Assembly (NCBI RefSeq): GCF_000271405.2
Contig: NC_018081.1
Coordinates: 296,856-360,855, forward strand
Reading direction: 5' to 3'
DNA length: 64,000 bases
DNA from: Enterococcus hirae ATCC 9790
GTDB taxonomy: Bacteria; Bacillota; Bacilli; Lactobacillales; Enterococcaceae
Part shown: piece by piece, positions 1-9,899 of the stretch
How the letters are laid out: each line of letters opens with the position of its first letter
How positions within the stretch are numbered: position 1 is the stretch's first letter
Program-made: the position numbers and the translations under genes
Notes under the pieces: model-generated
Told to the model about the DNA's origin: nothing
Database searches by the model: none
The model's input: only the letters and a program-made list of their open reading frames with translations

Positions 1-1764
1 TTCCGTTGTGCTTGGTTCGGTCGTTTTTTTCGTATTCGTGATCACAAAAGAATTGCCATTATTGGTTACGGTACTCTCAAACTCATCAGGTACATTCACT
101 TCCGCTACTTGATAAGTAAAGTCTTCTCCTTGATTATTGTATTTTGGTAAGACCGCTTTTTCGTTGCCCACTGGCAGTTCCTTGATCGTCGCTTGATAAT
201 TATCTTGTTTTCTTAAAGAAAGCACCGCTGAACTTTGCCAACTCGTAGGATCAACGACCGAACTCCTGCTAATCACATAGTCAATAGTCTCTGGGATCTC
301 GGATGCCGCTACATTTTTCCATTTTTTTGCTACTTGGATTGTGGTTGTCGGTGCCTTGATTGAAGGGATTGGAAAATCAAGTAATTCACTTTCATTTGTT
401 GGTGCTAACGTTGTCCGTCCATTACACAAATACCAAGTTTCGCCTTTAAAATGAGTATTTTCAGTGTTTAAACGGACTTGATAGGTACACGTAAGCCGTT
501 CATTTTCCCCTAATGCAATATTTGCAATCGTAATCGTTTGGTTCGCTTCCGATACAACTACATCAGCCACTACATCATTGGCTTGTTCCCAATTTCCTTG
601 TTCATTTTTTCGCCAACCGACTAATTGATAGGAGCGTTCATTAAACTCACCCGCTCCTTGGAGTAAAATGTCTTGCCCCATAGGATCAGTGATCGTACCA
701 TTAGGAATCGTTTTATCAATTTGGTTGGCGATCTCTGTTAAGGCAGAACCCAAACCGCTTAGATTTTCATCGGTTGTAAGGTATTGTTGCGGTTTAGAAG
801 CTAAGTTTCGCCCAATATATTCCCCTCGAGCAGAAGGTGCTGTCGCTATCGAATAACAGGTAAAACCCGAATGCTTGAGAGAAACAATCGTTCCTAAGGT
901 CGCATCTGTCACAATTGAACTACTAACAGAAATTGCATTGGGATCAGAAGGGTTACTGTTCGTCGTATAGTATTTGTCAGAATCAGTTTGAAAATCTTGA
1001 ATATAACGATCGGTATGGTAGCCATTATAATCAATGATCTCTCCCTCATTTGGATACTCTTTCGCTCCTTGTACTGGAAGATAACTACGATTGGCACTGT
1101 CATCACCAATATGAATAAATAGTTTTTCCGCTTCTGGCCGACTTTTCTCCAATAATAACCGTTGCCCTGCTAATAATCCTTTTTGCATAAATGTTCCCGA
1201 ATGTGACTCAGCGGTATATTTCAAGAAGTTCTCTAAGTCATTCATATTACTTGAAAAACCATTTGTTGAATAAACCTCTCGATTGTATGCTACAATCCCC
1301 ACGCGGATATTCCCATTAGCTAACGAATCCGCTAATTCATTGCCAAATTGTTGTAATCCGATTAAAGCATTGGTTAATTTTTCGCCAGTCATGGAGGAAG
1401 AATAATCGATCACCAAAACTAAATCAATCGGTGTTCCGATCTGGTTGCCTTTCACATCTAACGTGACATCAAATAAACCTTGTGTCTCGCTATCTTCTTT
1501 GACACTCTTTTTTAAATATGCACGGTCGGCGTAATTAACATAATTTTCTTCGTCAAATACGGCTTCTGGTGCATGGCCATAATCATAATTATAGGTATTC
1601 CCTACTGCTGTTCCATTTGTTAAACGTTGTCCCGTAGAATCGGTATAAGCAAAATCAACCGTCTCCGCAAATGATTTTTGCATCCCTATTCCCAGTAAAA
1701 TACTCATTAATCCTACGAATAAAATCACTATCTTGAAATAGCTGTCTTTTCTCGTTCTCATCAT
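1..1764 (-). CDS. Pilus-tip type von Willebrand A adhesin, C-terminus beyond window
   Basis: The reading frame opens at an ATG-ATG pair behind an AGGAG site and stays open for 588 codons to the left edge, so the C-terminus, where an LPXTG anchor would be expected, is not seen. Residues about 8-33 are a signal peptide. A von Willebrand A domain follows, with the metal-binding motif D-Y-S-S-S (D120, S122, S124) preceded by a hydrophobic strand (TPIDLVLVI). Towards the end (from about residue 470) the pattern of a CnaB-type repeat appears (KKWKN... TITNTKK-like ends). This architecture is that of sortase-assembled pilus tip adhesins such as EbpA/EmpA of enterococci and RrgA of pneumococcus. It lies divergent to an Mga-type regulator, as ebpA does to ebpR. 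It would sit on the cell surface and bind host proteins. The exact orthologue cannot be named from the partial gene. Confidence 0.85.
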   Translation of the reverse strand, partial: MMRTRKDSYFKIVILFVGLMSILLGIGMQKSFAETVDFAYTDSTGQRLTNGTAVGNTYNYDYGHAPEAVFDEENYVNYADRAYLKKSVKEDSETQGLFDVTLDVKGNQIGTPIDLVLVIDYSSSMTGEKLTNALIGLQQFGNELADSLANGNIRVGIVAYNREVYSTNGFSSNMNDLENFLKYTAESHSGTFMQKGLLAGQRLLLEKSRPEAEKLFIHIGDDSANRSYLPVQGAKEYPNEGEIIDYNGYHTDRYIQDFQTDSDKYYTTNSNPSDPNAISVSSSIVTDATLGTIVSLKHSGFTCYSIATAPSARGEYIGRNLASKPQQYLTTDENLSGLGSALTEIANQIDKTIPNGTITDPMGQDILLQGAGEFNERSYQLVGWRKNEQGNWEQANDVVADVVVSEANQTITIANIALGENERLTCTYQVRLNTENTHFKGETWYLCNGRTTLAPTNESELLDFPIPSIKAPTTTIQVAKKWKNVAASEIPETIDYVISRSSVVDPTSWQSSAVLSLRKQDNYQATIKELPVGNEKAVLPKYNNQGEDFTYQVAEVNVPDEFESTVTNNGNSFVITNTKKTTEPSTTE

Positions 1765-1966
1765 TTCTCTCCTTTTCTACCAACAGATTTCCCCATCCTT
1801 ATTAAAACCCTAGAATTTTTTCAACAATTGCTAGTATAAATTTTCTGGAATCTTTTCTGAGCTAAAAAAATGTACATTTGGAATACATTAAAATCCTCTT
1901 TTTATGATAAGATGGCATCAAGTAACAGCTAAGAATCGAGGGAAATCTTTGGTTAGGAGTTATTTT

Positions 1967-3466
1967 ATGGAAATATTCAATGATTTTTTTGGAAATGATG
2001 TCAAAAAAGAAATCGAACTTTTGCATTTTTTATATCATCAAAAGCGCTTTGTAACGATTGAAGAAATGAGCCAAGCCCTCAATATGGATCGGCGTTCGAT
2101 CTACAAATATTACGATGTTCTAAGCAATCATTCCCTAATGACAGATGAAAGTCGTGAACCAATTTTTCATACAAAACATGGTCTCGGCTATAAATTCACA
2201 GGAACCAAAACAGACTATAAAACGTTGATTCGTAAAATATTACAAGAAAATCCTTTTTTCAATTTATTTGAAACTTTATTGTTGGAAAATGAAGTGAATC
2301 TAGTCAAATTCGCCTACGAGAATTATTTATCCGAATCTACTGTACGAAAGCGAAGCTATGAACTAGAAACGCTACTACAGCCATTGGGGTTTACCGTAAA
2401 AAAATAAAGGAACGCTCTATTTAGTCGGCGATGAACCTCGTATTCGCTATTTTATGGTTGCTTTTTTTGGGAAAAATTTTTCTGGTCTTCACTGGCCATT
2501 TCCAGGTATTTCTCAACAAAAATGTGAAATGCTCGCCCGACACTTTTATGAAATCAATGAAATTCCTTTCAATGAGATTGAACTAAAAATTACTACTTAT
2601 GTACTAGCCGTGACGATTATTCGGTTTAGAAAAGGCAAAAAATAACAGCTGAAATGATCACTTTAGCTCCTGATCTACCGCCTAAAGACCAAGAAATCTT
2701 CCAACAATTGACGGACCAGCATTCATCACTCTTAAAAAAACTGACAGATGAGTTGAGTGAACACTTCTTACTCGAAACAAAGGAGAGCCACTTTATTTTC
2801 TTGTGGCTACGATCAAATCTGGATCTCACTTTTTCTAAAGAGCAGTTAGCTAATTATTTTACCGCTCAAGAAGAAGGCGTACAAAATCGGTCTTACTTGC
2901 AAGCAATCATCCATTTGTTACTGAAAGATACAGACTCTCAACAATTGTCTACCAGAAAAAAGAACTTGATTTTGCGAACGATTCTTTCTGGAATTTTGTC
3001 CGTCGAACTATTTGGAGAGACGATCCATACCTTGACCGGCTATAATCTACAGCACTATGTCTCGCAGAATTTCCCCAACCTTTTGATGCGTTCTGAACAA
3101 TTGTTAGATCAAATTGATCTTTACTCATCCTCAGATAGCAAACGAAAAGGACTTGCGTTACATGTAGCGGTTGCTTGGACCTTGGTTTCACCACCATCCA
3201 CCTTTATGAAAAAAATCAACCTTAAACTCGAAACAGATTTACCTTTGGCACTTTCTTTAACAATCAAAGAACGTATCGAGTCTTCTTTTCAAAGCTACTA
3301 CCATCTGGATATTCGCAGCCATTTCGAAAACGAAGACTATGATCTCTGCCTTAGTACCGCTCCTTTAACAGAAAGTTTTGAAACCGTCCCCGTTTTACTG
3401 ATCAATGCCCAAGTCACATTAGCCGATCTGCTGGCAATCAAACAAGTACTTGAAGAGCTGGTGTAG
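1967..3466 (+). CDS. Mga/AtxA-family regulator (EbpR-like), broken by two frameshifts
   Basis: Start chosen at the ATG at 1967, seven bases behind AGGAG; the 21 codons upstream in frame have no ribosome site. The N-terminus (KKEIELLHFLYHQKRFVTIEEMS) is the Mga-type winged helix, followed by a second helix-turn-helix block and a PRD/EIIB-like C-terminal part. The frame breaks twice, both times at an A run: seven A at 2398-2404 (six would read on as VKNKGTLYLVGDEPR) and six A at 2637-2642 (seven would read KGKKITAEM). The two shifts cancel, giving about 500 codons, the usual length of the family. Mga-family members activate virulence and pilus genes and respond to PTS phosphorylation. Divergence from the adhesin gene suggests it controls that locus. 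The breaks are probably sequencing errors; true inactivation or phase switching is the alternative. Confidence 0.75.
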
Positions 3467-3586
3467 TAAGAGCAGAAGAAATGGAATGTTCATTAATTGA
3501 TCGGCGAATAACACTTCTTCGTTCGTATTTATACTTTTTAGATTCATAAAAATAGTCTAAGATTAGCGGAAAATAAAAACAAAAAC

Positions 3587-3624
3587 TGGGACATTCTTCA
3601 GATTTATTTCTGATGAATGTCCCA
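3587..3624. terminator. Hairpin terminator between convergent genes
   Basis: A 15-base arm starting tgggacattc pairs with gaatgtccca across a short loop with one mismatch, in an A/T-rich setting. It separates the regulator from the convergent ABC transporter gene and could work in both directions. A related hairpin with the same tgggacatt arm lies at 13782-13824. Confidence 0.7.
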
Positions 3625-3662
3625 GACTCTTAGTCAGTACTATATTTCTAAAGTTAAAGATC

Positions 3663-5519
3663 TTATTTTTTTAAAGCCAGACTAGGTGATAGGTTGACCA
3701 ATCGATAATTAACAAAACCAGTTATGCCAAAAACTAATCCAATATTTACTAACAACAAAAGCATCCCTAGTTGGAAATTAAACTCTAGATTATAACCAAA
3801 GTTCTGGCTATATACAGTATTAAAAATAAGAAGCCATATACTACTAAATAAGACGGATAGTAGACAAAATAGAACGGTTTCTCTTCTCAATATCTTAGAG
3901 ATATTTCTGGTACTATATCCTAAGCAACTTAGTATACCAACTTCAGAATATCTAGTGATAGAAATTCGATAGATTATAATAAAACTAACAGAGATAAATA
4001 GGAGTAAAAGTAAATTGGATAATATGGTAAACAACTTTATAGTATCAGCAAAACTATTTTTAAAAGCACGAATGTCTTTTTCCTTAGTGTATATATCGTA
4101 CCCCTTACTTTTCAGCAGGCGATGAATTTTGGGAATGTCCTCAAAATTTTTCACACTAAACGCTATAGCAGAAGCCTCACCTCTAGCTACTTCTTTATAA
4201 ATTTTCTTTTCCAGCTTCGTACTCATTGTAAAGTTATCAAACGTATCGTTTGAGATACCACTCACTTTCATTTTTATTTTATGTTTTTGTCCCTCCTTAT
4301 CAAAGTATTCAAAGTCAACGTACTTTCCAACTAATTGATTAATATTCTTACTCAAAGACGAGGCAACACTTAAAGATAGACTGATTTCATTCCTATTATC
4401 TTTAGGCATGTCCCCATAAATCATCGAAAGATTGGAAGAAATCAACGTTGGCGATTTAATATCTAAGTGTTTATTCTTATGATCATATTTAAGATGAATA
4501 TTTTGAAGATTATATTGGTAATACACATCCTTAACGTTTGGTAATGTTTGTAAATAAGTAAGCCCTTCAGATAAAGGCTTTTTTGAAAAAGCAATTGATC
4601 CTTTACTATAGTAATCATTTTTTTCTTTAAATGACTGTATTTCATTTTTTATTGTATTTTTTATTCCTAACGTTGAAATAAAAGAGACCGTTCCTAATGA
4701 AATCAATACGATAGCAAGTAAATTTTTTAAAAAATGTATTCTAAAATTCCTGATTGCTATCCAAAAAAGTAATTTTGAGTTAAGTTTTGGGACAATCTCT
4801 TTAGCTTTTTTCGCTGTGAAAGTCTGACTTTCCTTACTATAGTCTAATTCATATCGCTCTTTTTCTTTAACTATTTCTATTGTATGATTTTTTAAACAGA
4901 CTATTTCATCGGCGTACTTTGAAACTTTTTCACTATGTGTAATAACAATCACGGTTCGATTCCTTGCCAACCTTTTTAGTATCTTCATGACACCATCACT
5001 ATTTAATTCATCTAAAGCAGCCGTTGGTTCATCTGCAAGAATTATTTTAGGATCGTTCATTAAGGCTCTCGCTATAGATGCTCTTTGTTTTTGACCACCG
5101 CTTAACTCATGGACCATTTGATTTGCCTTGTTTTTTAAACCGAGTTCCGTTAATAAATTCAATGCTTTTTCGATTTTCTCTTCTTTCGTTAGTTCAGAGT
5201 CTAAATGCGCCCCCATTATGACATTTTCAAGTACTGTATATCCATTTAAGAGATGATAATCTTGAAAAATAAATCCCACATTGTTGAATCTATAATTAGA
5301 CAAGTTTTTATTTGAGAAATTTTTTTCCTTAAAACATAAATTTTCAATTTCCCCATCATAATCTATATCTAAGCCTGCTATTAAATTTAATAATGTTGAT
5401 TTACCAGCTCCACTATTTCCTAATACACAAGTTAACGTACCATCTTTAAATCGATAATTGGCATGTAATAGTATATCCAAATCTTTGTACTTTTTACTGA
5501 CATTATTTAAGTAAATCAT
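3663..5519 (-). CDS. ABC transporter ATPase-permease fusion (MacB/FtsX type), second subunit
   Basis: About 618 residues. The N-terminal 220 residues are an ABC ATPase: Walker A GNSGAGKST, signature LSGGQKQR, Walker B IILADEPTAALD, H-loop ITHSEK. A first membrane helix follows at about 255-280, then a roughly 200-residue outer domain, then three more helices at the C-terminus, the four-helix FtsX/MacB layout. Such proteins act as mechanotransmitters in antimicrobial-peptide resistance, peptide export or cell-wall control. The ATG at 5519 (AAGGTGATT just upstream) is preferred over the in-frame GTG nine bases earlier. It overlaps the 3' end of the upstream paralogous gene, so the two are co-transcribed and likely form a heterodimer. 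The substrate is not evident. Confidence 0.85.
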   Translation of the reverse strand: MIYLNNVSKKYKDLDILLHANYRFKDGTLTCVLGNSGAGKSTLLNLIAGLDIDYDGEIENLCFKEKNFSNKNLSNYRFNNVGFIFQDYHLLNGYTVLENVIMGAHLDSELTKEEKIEKALNLLTELGLKNKANQMVHELSGGQKQRASIARALMNDPKIILADEPTAALDELNSDGVMKILKRLARNRTVIVITHSEKVSKYADEIVCLKNHTIEIVKEKERYELDYSKESQTFTAKKAKEIVPKLNSKLLFWIAIRNFRIHFLKNLLAIVLISLGTVSFISTLGIKNTIKNEIQSFKEKNDYYSKGSIAFSKKPLSEGLTYLQTLPNVKDVYYQYNLQNIHLKYDHKNKHLDIKSPTLISSNLSMIYGDMPKDNRNEISLSLSVASSLSKNINQLVGKYVDFEYFDKEGQKHKIKMKVSGISNDTFDNFTMSTKLEKKIYKEVARGEASAIAFSVKNFEDIPKIHRLLKSKGYDIYTKEKDIRAFKNSFADTIKLFTILSNLLLLLFISVSFIIIYRISITRYSEVGILSCLGYSTRNISKILRRETVLFCLLSVLFSSIWLLIFNTVYSQNFGYNLEFNFQLGMLLLLVNIGLVFGITGFVNYRLVNLSPSLALKK

Positions 5520-7478
5520 TCGAATCACCTTGTTTCATTTTATGAGTAGGATTAGTTTTAAGAAATAATAAGTAGGATAGGATACTTATTATTATTGATT
5601 GGACAAATGGTAGCAACAATACCAAAACTAAGTTATTAGTAGATACTATATATATACTAAATAATTTTTGACTTAAAAGACTAAGCATTGGGAAAGTTAT
5701 CAGAAATAGAAGAGAAGACATTATTCCAAGTATAAAGTATTCTGAAATGATTAAACTTAAAATATTTTTATTACTGAAACCATTGAATTTGAAAAAACGA
5801 AATTCACTTTTCTTTATATAAAAATTGAACAAAGCCAGAACAATACTAATTGTTAGTGACAATAGAAAGAATATCAAACTGATGGTAACCCCTTGCTCCT
5901 CATTTTTCTTTCTCAATCGGAGCATGTCTTCAATCATGCTAAAATCTCCAGAAGGTTGTAAACCTGATTGTTGTAGTTTATTCACGATAGGTAAAATATC
6001 ATCTAATGTTTTTGCTCTTACGTTATAACTTATCGATTTCTCAATGCCTGCTTGTTGACGCATTTTTTTGATAGCTTCTACACTAAACAACAACGGGCCA
6101 TCCGTTAGTTTCCCGTCACGTCTTCCTAAAGTGCTGGTAATTGCTCCACCTTTAGGATTATTTTCAATGACTCCCACTACTTTTACATCATTTAATGAGA
6201 CCTTTGATCCTGTAATTTCATTGTTTCCAATCTTTGGATTTACGTCTATAAGTCCTGTCATATTTAAGTTTTTCCCGATTACGTCGGTGGGTTTTAGACC
6301 TAGTAAATCCAGTAACCGTTTAGGAACAGCCACTTCTATTTCTCCAATTGAAGGATATCTTCCAGCTATCAATTTCGTAATTGCAGGAAAGTTAAAGCTA
6401 TCCTTCACTTCATAATTTTTAATCAAATCTCCTACGTTTAGTTTCAAATCACCCACTATTTCCAAGGGTGCCACAAAATCTACTCTGGGATCATCTTTTA
6501 ATAAATCTACTGCTCCTGAAGTATCTTGTTTTAGAGAACCAGAAGGACCACCACCTGTCGATTCTTTTGACAAAGAAATATCTTTGATCGTCTCTCCTCT
6601 TTCTTTAACGAGACGGCTAAAATTATCATCTTGTTTTTCTTTTATTTCCCCACTCAAATTAATCAACATAAAAAAGGAAGAAAGTATGAGTAAAATAATC
6701 GTTAATATAGAATATATGGATGCGCCTTTTAGAATGTTAAAAGATTGAGAGATACAATTTTTTAAAGATAAATAAGGAGGTTTATTCAATCGATTGTTTT
6801 TCCCGTCATCTTTTGAGTGTTGTTTACTTTGCCCTACTAATTTTAGTTGTCCTTGCTCCATGCTATAGACATTTGCGTCTTTTTCAATTAAACCTTTATC
6901 ATGAGTGACTATTATCACTATTCTTTCTTTAGCGATTTTTTTTAGCTCCGTCATGATTTTATTAGCAGCTAAAAGATCTAATGCTTTAGTTGGTTCATCT
7001 GCTATGATTATTTCTGGATCTTTTACTAATGCTCTAGCTATCGCTACTCGTTGTTTTTGTCCGCCAGATAATTTTGCCACTTTCATTTTAGCTAATCCAG
7101 ATATTCCTAGTTCCTCTAATACCTTTGCTACTTTCATTTTTCGTTCTGCTTTATTTAAGTTCGATAGGCTTAGAACTAAATCAATGTTACATTCTACACT
7201 TAAGTATTCTATCAATTGGTAATCTTGCCAGATAAAACCGATTGAATTGTAATAATAGTCGGATAGTTCTTTTTTCGTAAAACGTTTCATCGACTGATTG
7301 TTAAAATAAACATCTCCTTCAAAATTTTGATCCATACCACTAATGATATTTAATAGCGTTGTCTTCCCACTACCCGATGGACCGTAAATAAAATTGAGGC
7401 CTTTTTGGAAGTCTCCTGATAAATGATTCAATACTATTTCATTTCCAAATACTTTTTTATTTCGATTAAACTTAACAT
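5503..7478 (-). CDS. ABC transporter ATPase-permease fusion (MacB/FtsX type), first subunit; frameshift near start
   Basis: The continuous frame begins only at a TTG in front of HLSGDFQKGLNF, which puts Walker A (YGPSGSGKTT) at residue 16 and lacks the first strands of the ATPase fold. An ATG at 7478 with an AAGGAGA site reads MLSLIEIKK and then hits a stop; one more base in the T6 run at 7453-7458 joins it to KVFGNEIVLNHLSGDF, a normal ABC N-terminus. Signature LSGGQKQR, Walker B IIIADEPTKALD, H-loop VTHDKG. One helix at about 250-275, an outer domain with a glycine/serine-rich stretch (STGGGPSGS), and three C-terminal helices follow. It is the partner of the downstream fusion, and the gene is divergent to a MerR-like regulator that probably controls the pair. 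Confidence 0.8.
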
Positions 7479-7529
7479 AAGAATCTCCTTTTATAACGAA
7501 TTTGGGTTATTGCTCTGCTAGAATAAACT

Positions 7530-7545
7530 GTAACGTTACGTTATA
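7530..7545. promoter_or_regulatory. Palindrome in the intergenic region of the MerR-like gene and ABC operon
   Basis: The perfect palindrome gtaacgttac, extended by a further gtta, lies between the two divergent genes, just upstream of the AGGAGG of the regulator. Its place suits an operator for the MerR-like protein. No binding evidence exists; this is inference from position and symmetry. Confidence 0.4.
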
Positions 7546-7560
7546 TTCAAGGAGGTAATT

Positions 7561-8390
7561 ATGAATAATTATTTAACAATCAGTGAATTTGCAAAATACG
7601 TCAATTTAAGTAGAAGAACCTTAATTTATTATGATCAAATTGATTTATTCAAACCAAAAAAATATCTACTCATGGTTATAGATATTATACTTATGACCAA
7701 TGCTTTGAATTAGACGTTATACTCACCTTGAAATTTCTTGATGTACCTTTAGAACAGATTAAATATTTTCTCGATAATCGAAACATGGATGACACGCTGA
7801 CAGAATTTAAAAAGCGAAAAGAAATTTTAGATGAAAAAATCAATGACTTAAAACATATGCAGACGTTTTTAGAAAATTATATCGATCGGTATACAACATT
7901 GAAAAATATAAATTTTGATATAATTACTCATTCTTATAGAGAAGAAGAATCTTTTATTTGTTCTGATTTAATGCATTCTCATTACTACGACTCCATCGAT
8001 TCTTTATCTAGTTATAGTGATTTTTATTTATCCTTAGATCAAAAAGATTTATTTAATGGCTATCCTATAAATTTTTTAGTAGAAGATTCTATTTTTTCTG
8101 ACATTCAAAAAACTCCTTTTAGGTCACTAATTAAAATAAACAAGGAACAAAGTCATCTTTACGACGCAGAGAAAATTATAACCAGATCGAATGGAACATA
8201 TGTCTCTTTCTTCATAGAAGATTCAAATTATAATAAGCAAGAAATCAATCAGAAACTACTGAACTATTTTCAAAAAAATAAATTTATTCCAGAAAGATTT
8301 TTTTGGAAAATATTATGGCAAGATGAAATTACTACCACGATTCCTGAAAAACGTGTATTTGAAATCTTGATACCTGTAAAAAAGAATTAA
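7561..8390 (+). CDS. MerR-family transcriptional regulator, frameshifted
   Basis: ATG at 7561 behind AAGGAGGTAATT. The first 33 residues (NNYLTISEFAKYVNLSRRTLIYYDQIDLFKPKK) are a MerR winged helix-turn-helix. The frame then breaks at seven A (7656-7662); eight A would continue as KKISTHGYRYYTYDQCFELDVILTLKFLDVPLEQIKYFLDNR, the second half of a MerR DNA-binding domain with its dimer helix. The C-terminal about 150 residues look like a GyrI/effector-binding type domain (paired acidic and aromatic residues), but I do not recognise a ligand. Position divergent to the two ABC fusions suggests it senses a drug or peptide and controls their expression. The break is probably an assembly error. Confidence 0.75.
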
Positions 8391-8624
8391 TTGTTTACTG
8401 AAACTAAGAAAGTTCCTTATTTCCCCTTCTTAAAACAACCTCTTAAAAATGATTCAATTTGTATATATATGCATTATTGTTTTAAAATATACTTAAAAGG
8501 TACCTAGGAGAGATTTTTATGGGTTTGGGAAAACTATGAAAAGATCTCACCCACATCTGGCTTCCTCTAATGGTTGAATCACCAAGCTGATCGTCAGCTA
8601 ATGATAGACAATGAAACAAAAAAA

Positions 8625-8655
8625 AGAGATTGGGACAAAAGTTGTCTCAGTCTCT
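8625..8655. terminator. Bidirectional hairpin terminator
   Basis: Inverted arms agagattgggaca and tgtctcagtctct flanked by an A run on the left form an imperfect stem. It lies between the end of the MerR-like gene and the decayed carbamate kinase stub. The motif resembles the gagattgggac-type intergenic hairpins often seen in enterococci. Confidence 0.55.
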
Positions 8656-8679
8656 TCTAGTATCTCTAAAAACGAATAA

Positions 8680-8788
8680 ACGGCCGTCATTGATCAGGTC
8701 AGTAATCGAATTTGCTGCTTTGGGCTTTGGTCAATTGTTCATGAGCAGCGTCGTCTAAAATTCCACCCAATGCGATGACAATTTTTAA
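8680..8788 (-). pseudogene. aguC: Decayed 5' stub of carbamate kinase gene
   Basis: Directly downstream of aguA, where enterococci carry aguC. The minus strand reads KIVIALGGILDDAAHEQLTKA and, after a one-base shift, KAANSITDLINDG, close to the start of carbamate kinases (typically IVIALGGNAL... and then a helix ending DLI). The expected start codon is TTA, the glycine-rich loop has lost a residue (GGN to GGI), there is a frame shift, and the rest of the gene is replaced by an intergenic hairpin. This is real decay. Carbamoyl phosphate made by AguB would need another kinase in the cell to give ATP. Confidence 0.7.
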
Positions 8789-8801
8789 GATAAGCCTCTA
8801 C

Positions 8802-9899
8802 CTATCTTTGCGGTTGTTGTTGTGTGATACAGTGAATATTTCCACCACCGTATACGATCTCAACTGTATTTACGCCTACGACTTCTTTATCTGGAAAGAA
8901 TTCTGCTATTTCCTCAAGTGCCAGCTCATCATTTTTATCTCCATACTGAGGAACGATCACACCGTTGTTCGTGATCAGAAAATTCATATAAGAAGCAATA
9001 CAAATGTCGCCATCTTCACGTGGCATCGTTCCTTCTACGTAATCGATCTTGAAATCCCCATTGATCGTGACATTCTCTACTGGGCAACAAAGCTTATGAA
9101 CTTTTAATTTGCGACCTTTGGCATCGGTCATTTCATTCAAACGCTTGTAAGCAGCTTGAGCCGCTTCATAAAATGGGCTGTTTTGATCTTCAGTATAGAT
9201 ACAAGCCACTTCTCCGGGACGAACAAAACATGCCACATCATCCACATGCCCATTGGTTTCTTCCGGATCGATCCCGTCACCTAACCAAAGTACTTTCTCA
9301 CAGTTTAAGTAGTCGCATAATTTTTGTTCGATCTCTTCTTTTGTCATATGAGGATTCCGACCTTCACTCAATAAACACATCTCAGTCGTTAGAACAGTGC
9401 CTTCTCCATCAACATGAAAGGAGCCCCCTTCTAAAATAAAATCCTCCGTTCGATACGAATCCACGTGCTCGATTTCACAGATCTTTTGTGCAATCAAATC
9501 GTCTTGATCCCAAGGGAAATACAAGCCATCGACTAATCCGCCCCAAGCATTGAATCCCCAGTCATTGCCTCGTAATTCACCATTGTCGTTGATGACAAAG
9601 CTAGGACCACAGTCACGAATCCAAGCATCGTTGTTCGACATTTCATAGACAGTGATGTCGGCAGGCAATTGACGACGGCAGTTTTGATATTGCTGTTGCG
9701 ACACGACCACATTCATTGGCGTGAATTTGCTGATCGCTTTTGCGACTTCGGCAAATGCTTCTTGAGCTGGTTTGCCTCCATCACGCCAGTTATCTGGACG
9801 CTCTGGCCAAATCATCCATACTTTCTCTTGTGGTTCAAACTCTCCAGGCATTCTAAACCCGTCTTGTTTCGGTGTGGTCTTTTCGATTCGCTTTGCCAT
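8802..9899 (-). CDS. aguA: Agmatine deiminase
   Basis: 365 residues from the ATG at 9899 (GAAGGAG upstream); the longer frame overlapping aguD lacks a ribosome site. The family pattern is complete: FRMPGEFEPQEKVWMIWPERPDNWR at the N-terminus, NDAWIRDCGPSF, the EGGSFHVDGEGT block, ETNGHVDDVACF, and the catalytic cysteine in GGGNIHCITQQQP at the C-terminus. The enzyme turns agmatine into N-carbamoylputrescine and ammonia in the cytoplasm, the first step of the agmatine deiminase pathway, which yields ATP and counters acid. It is the last intact gene of the aguB-aguD-aguA operon and overlaps the 3' end of aguD by 47 bases. Confidence 0.96.
   Translation of the reverse strand: MAKRIEKTTPKQDGFRMPGEFEPQEKVWMIWPERPDNWRDGGKPAQEAFAEVAKAISKFTPMNVVVSQQQYQNCRRQLPADITVYEMSNNDAWIRDCGPSFVINDNGELRGNDWGFNAWGGLVDGLYFPWDQDDLIAQKICEIEHVDSYRTEDFILEGGSFHVDGEGTVLTTEMCLLSEGRNPHMTKEEIEQKLCDYLNCEKVLWLGDGIDPEETNGHVDDVACFVRPGEVACIYTEDQNSPFYEAAQAAYKRLNEMTDAKGRKLKVHKLCCPVENVTINGDFKIDYVEGTMPREDGDICIASYMNFLITNNGVIVPQYGDKNDELALEEIAEFFPDKEVVGVNTVEIVYGGGNIHCITQQQPQR

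Noticed and set aside
1904..1966. Upstream start for the Mga-type regulator
   Set aside because: The 21 extra residues (MIRWHQVTAKNRGKSLV) have no ribosome site, while the ATG at 1967 has AGGAG at good spacing.
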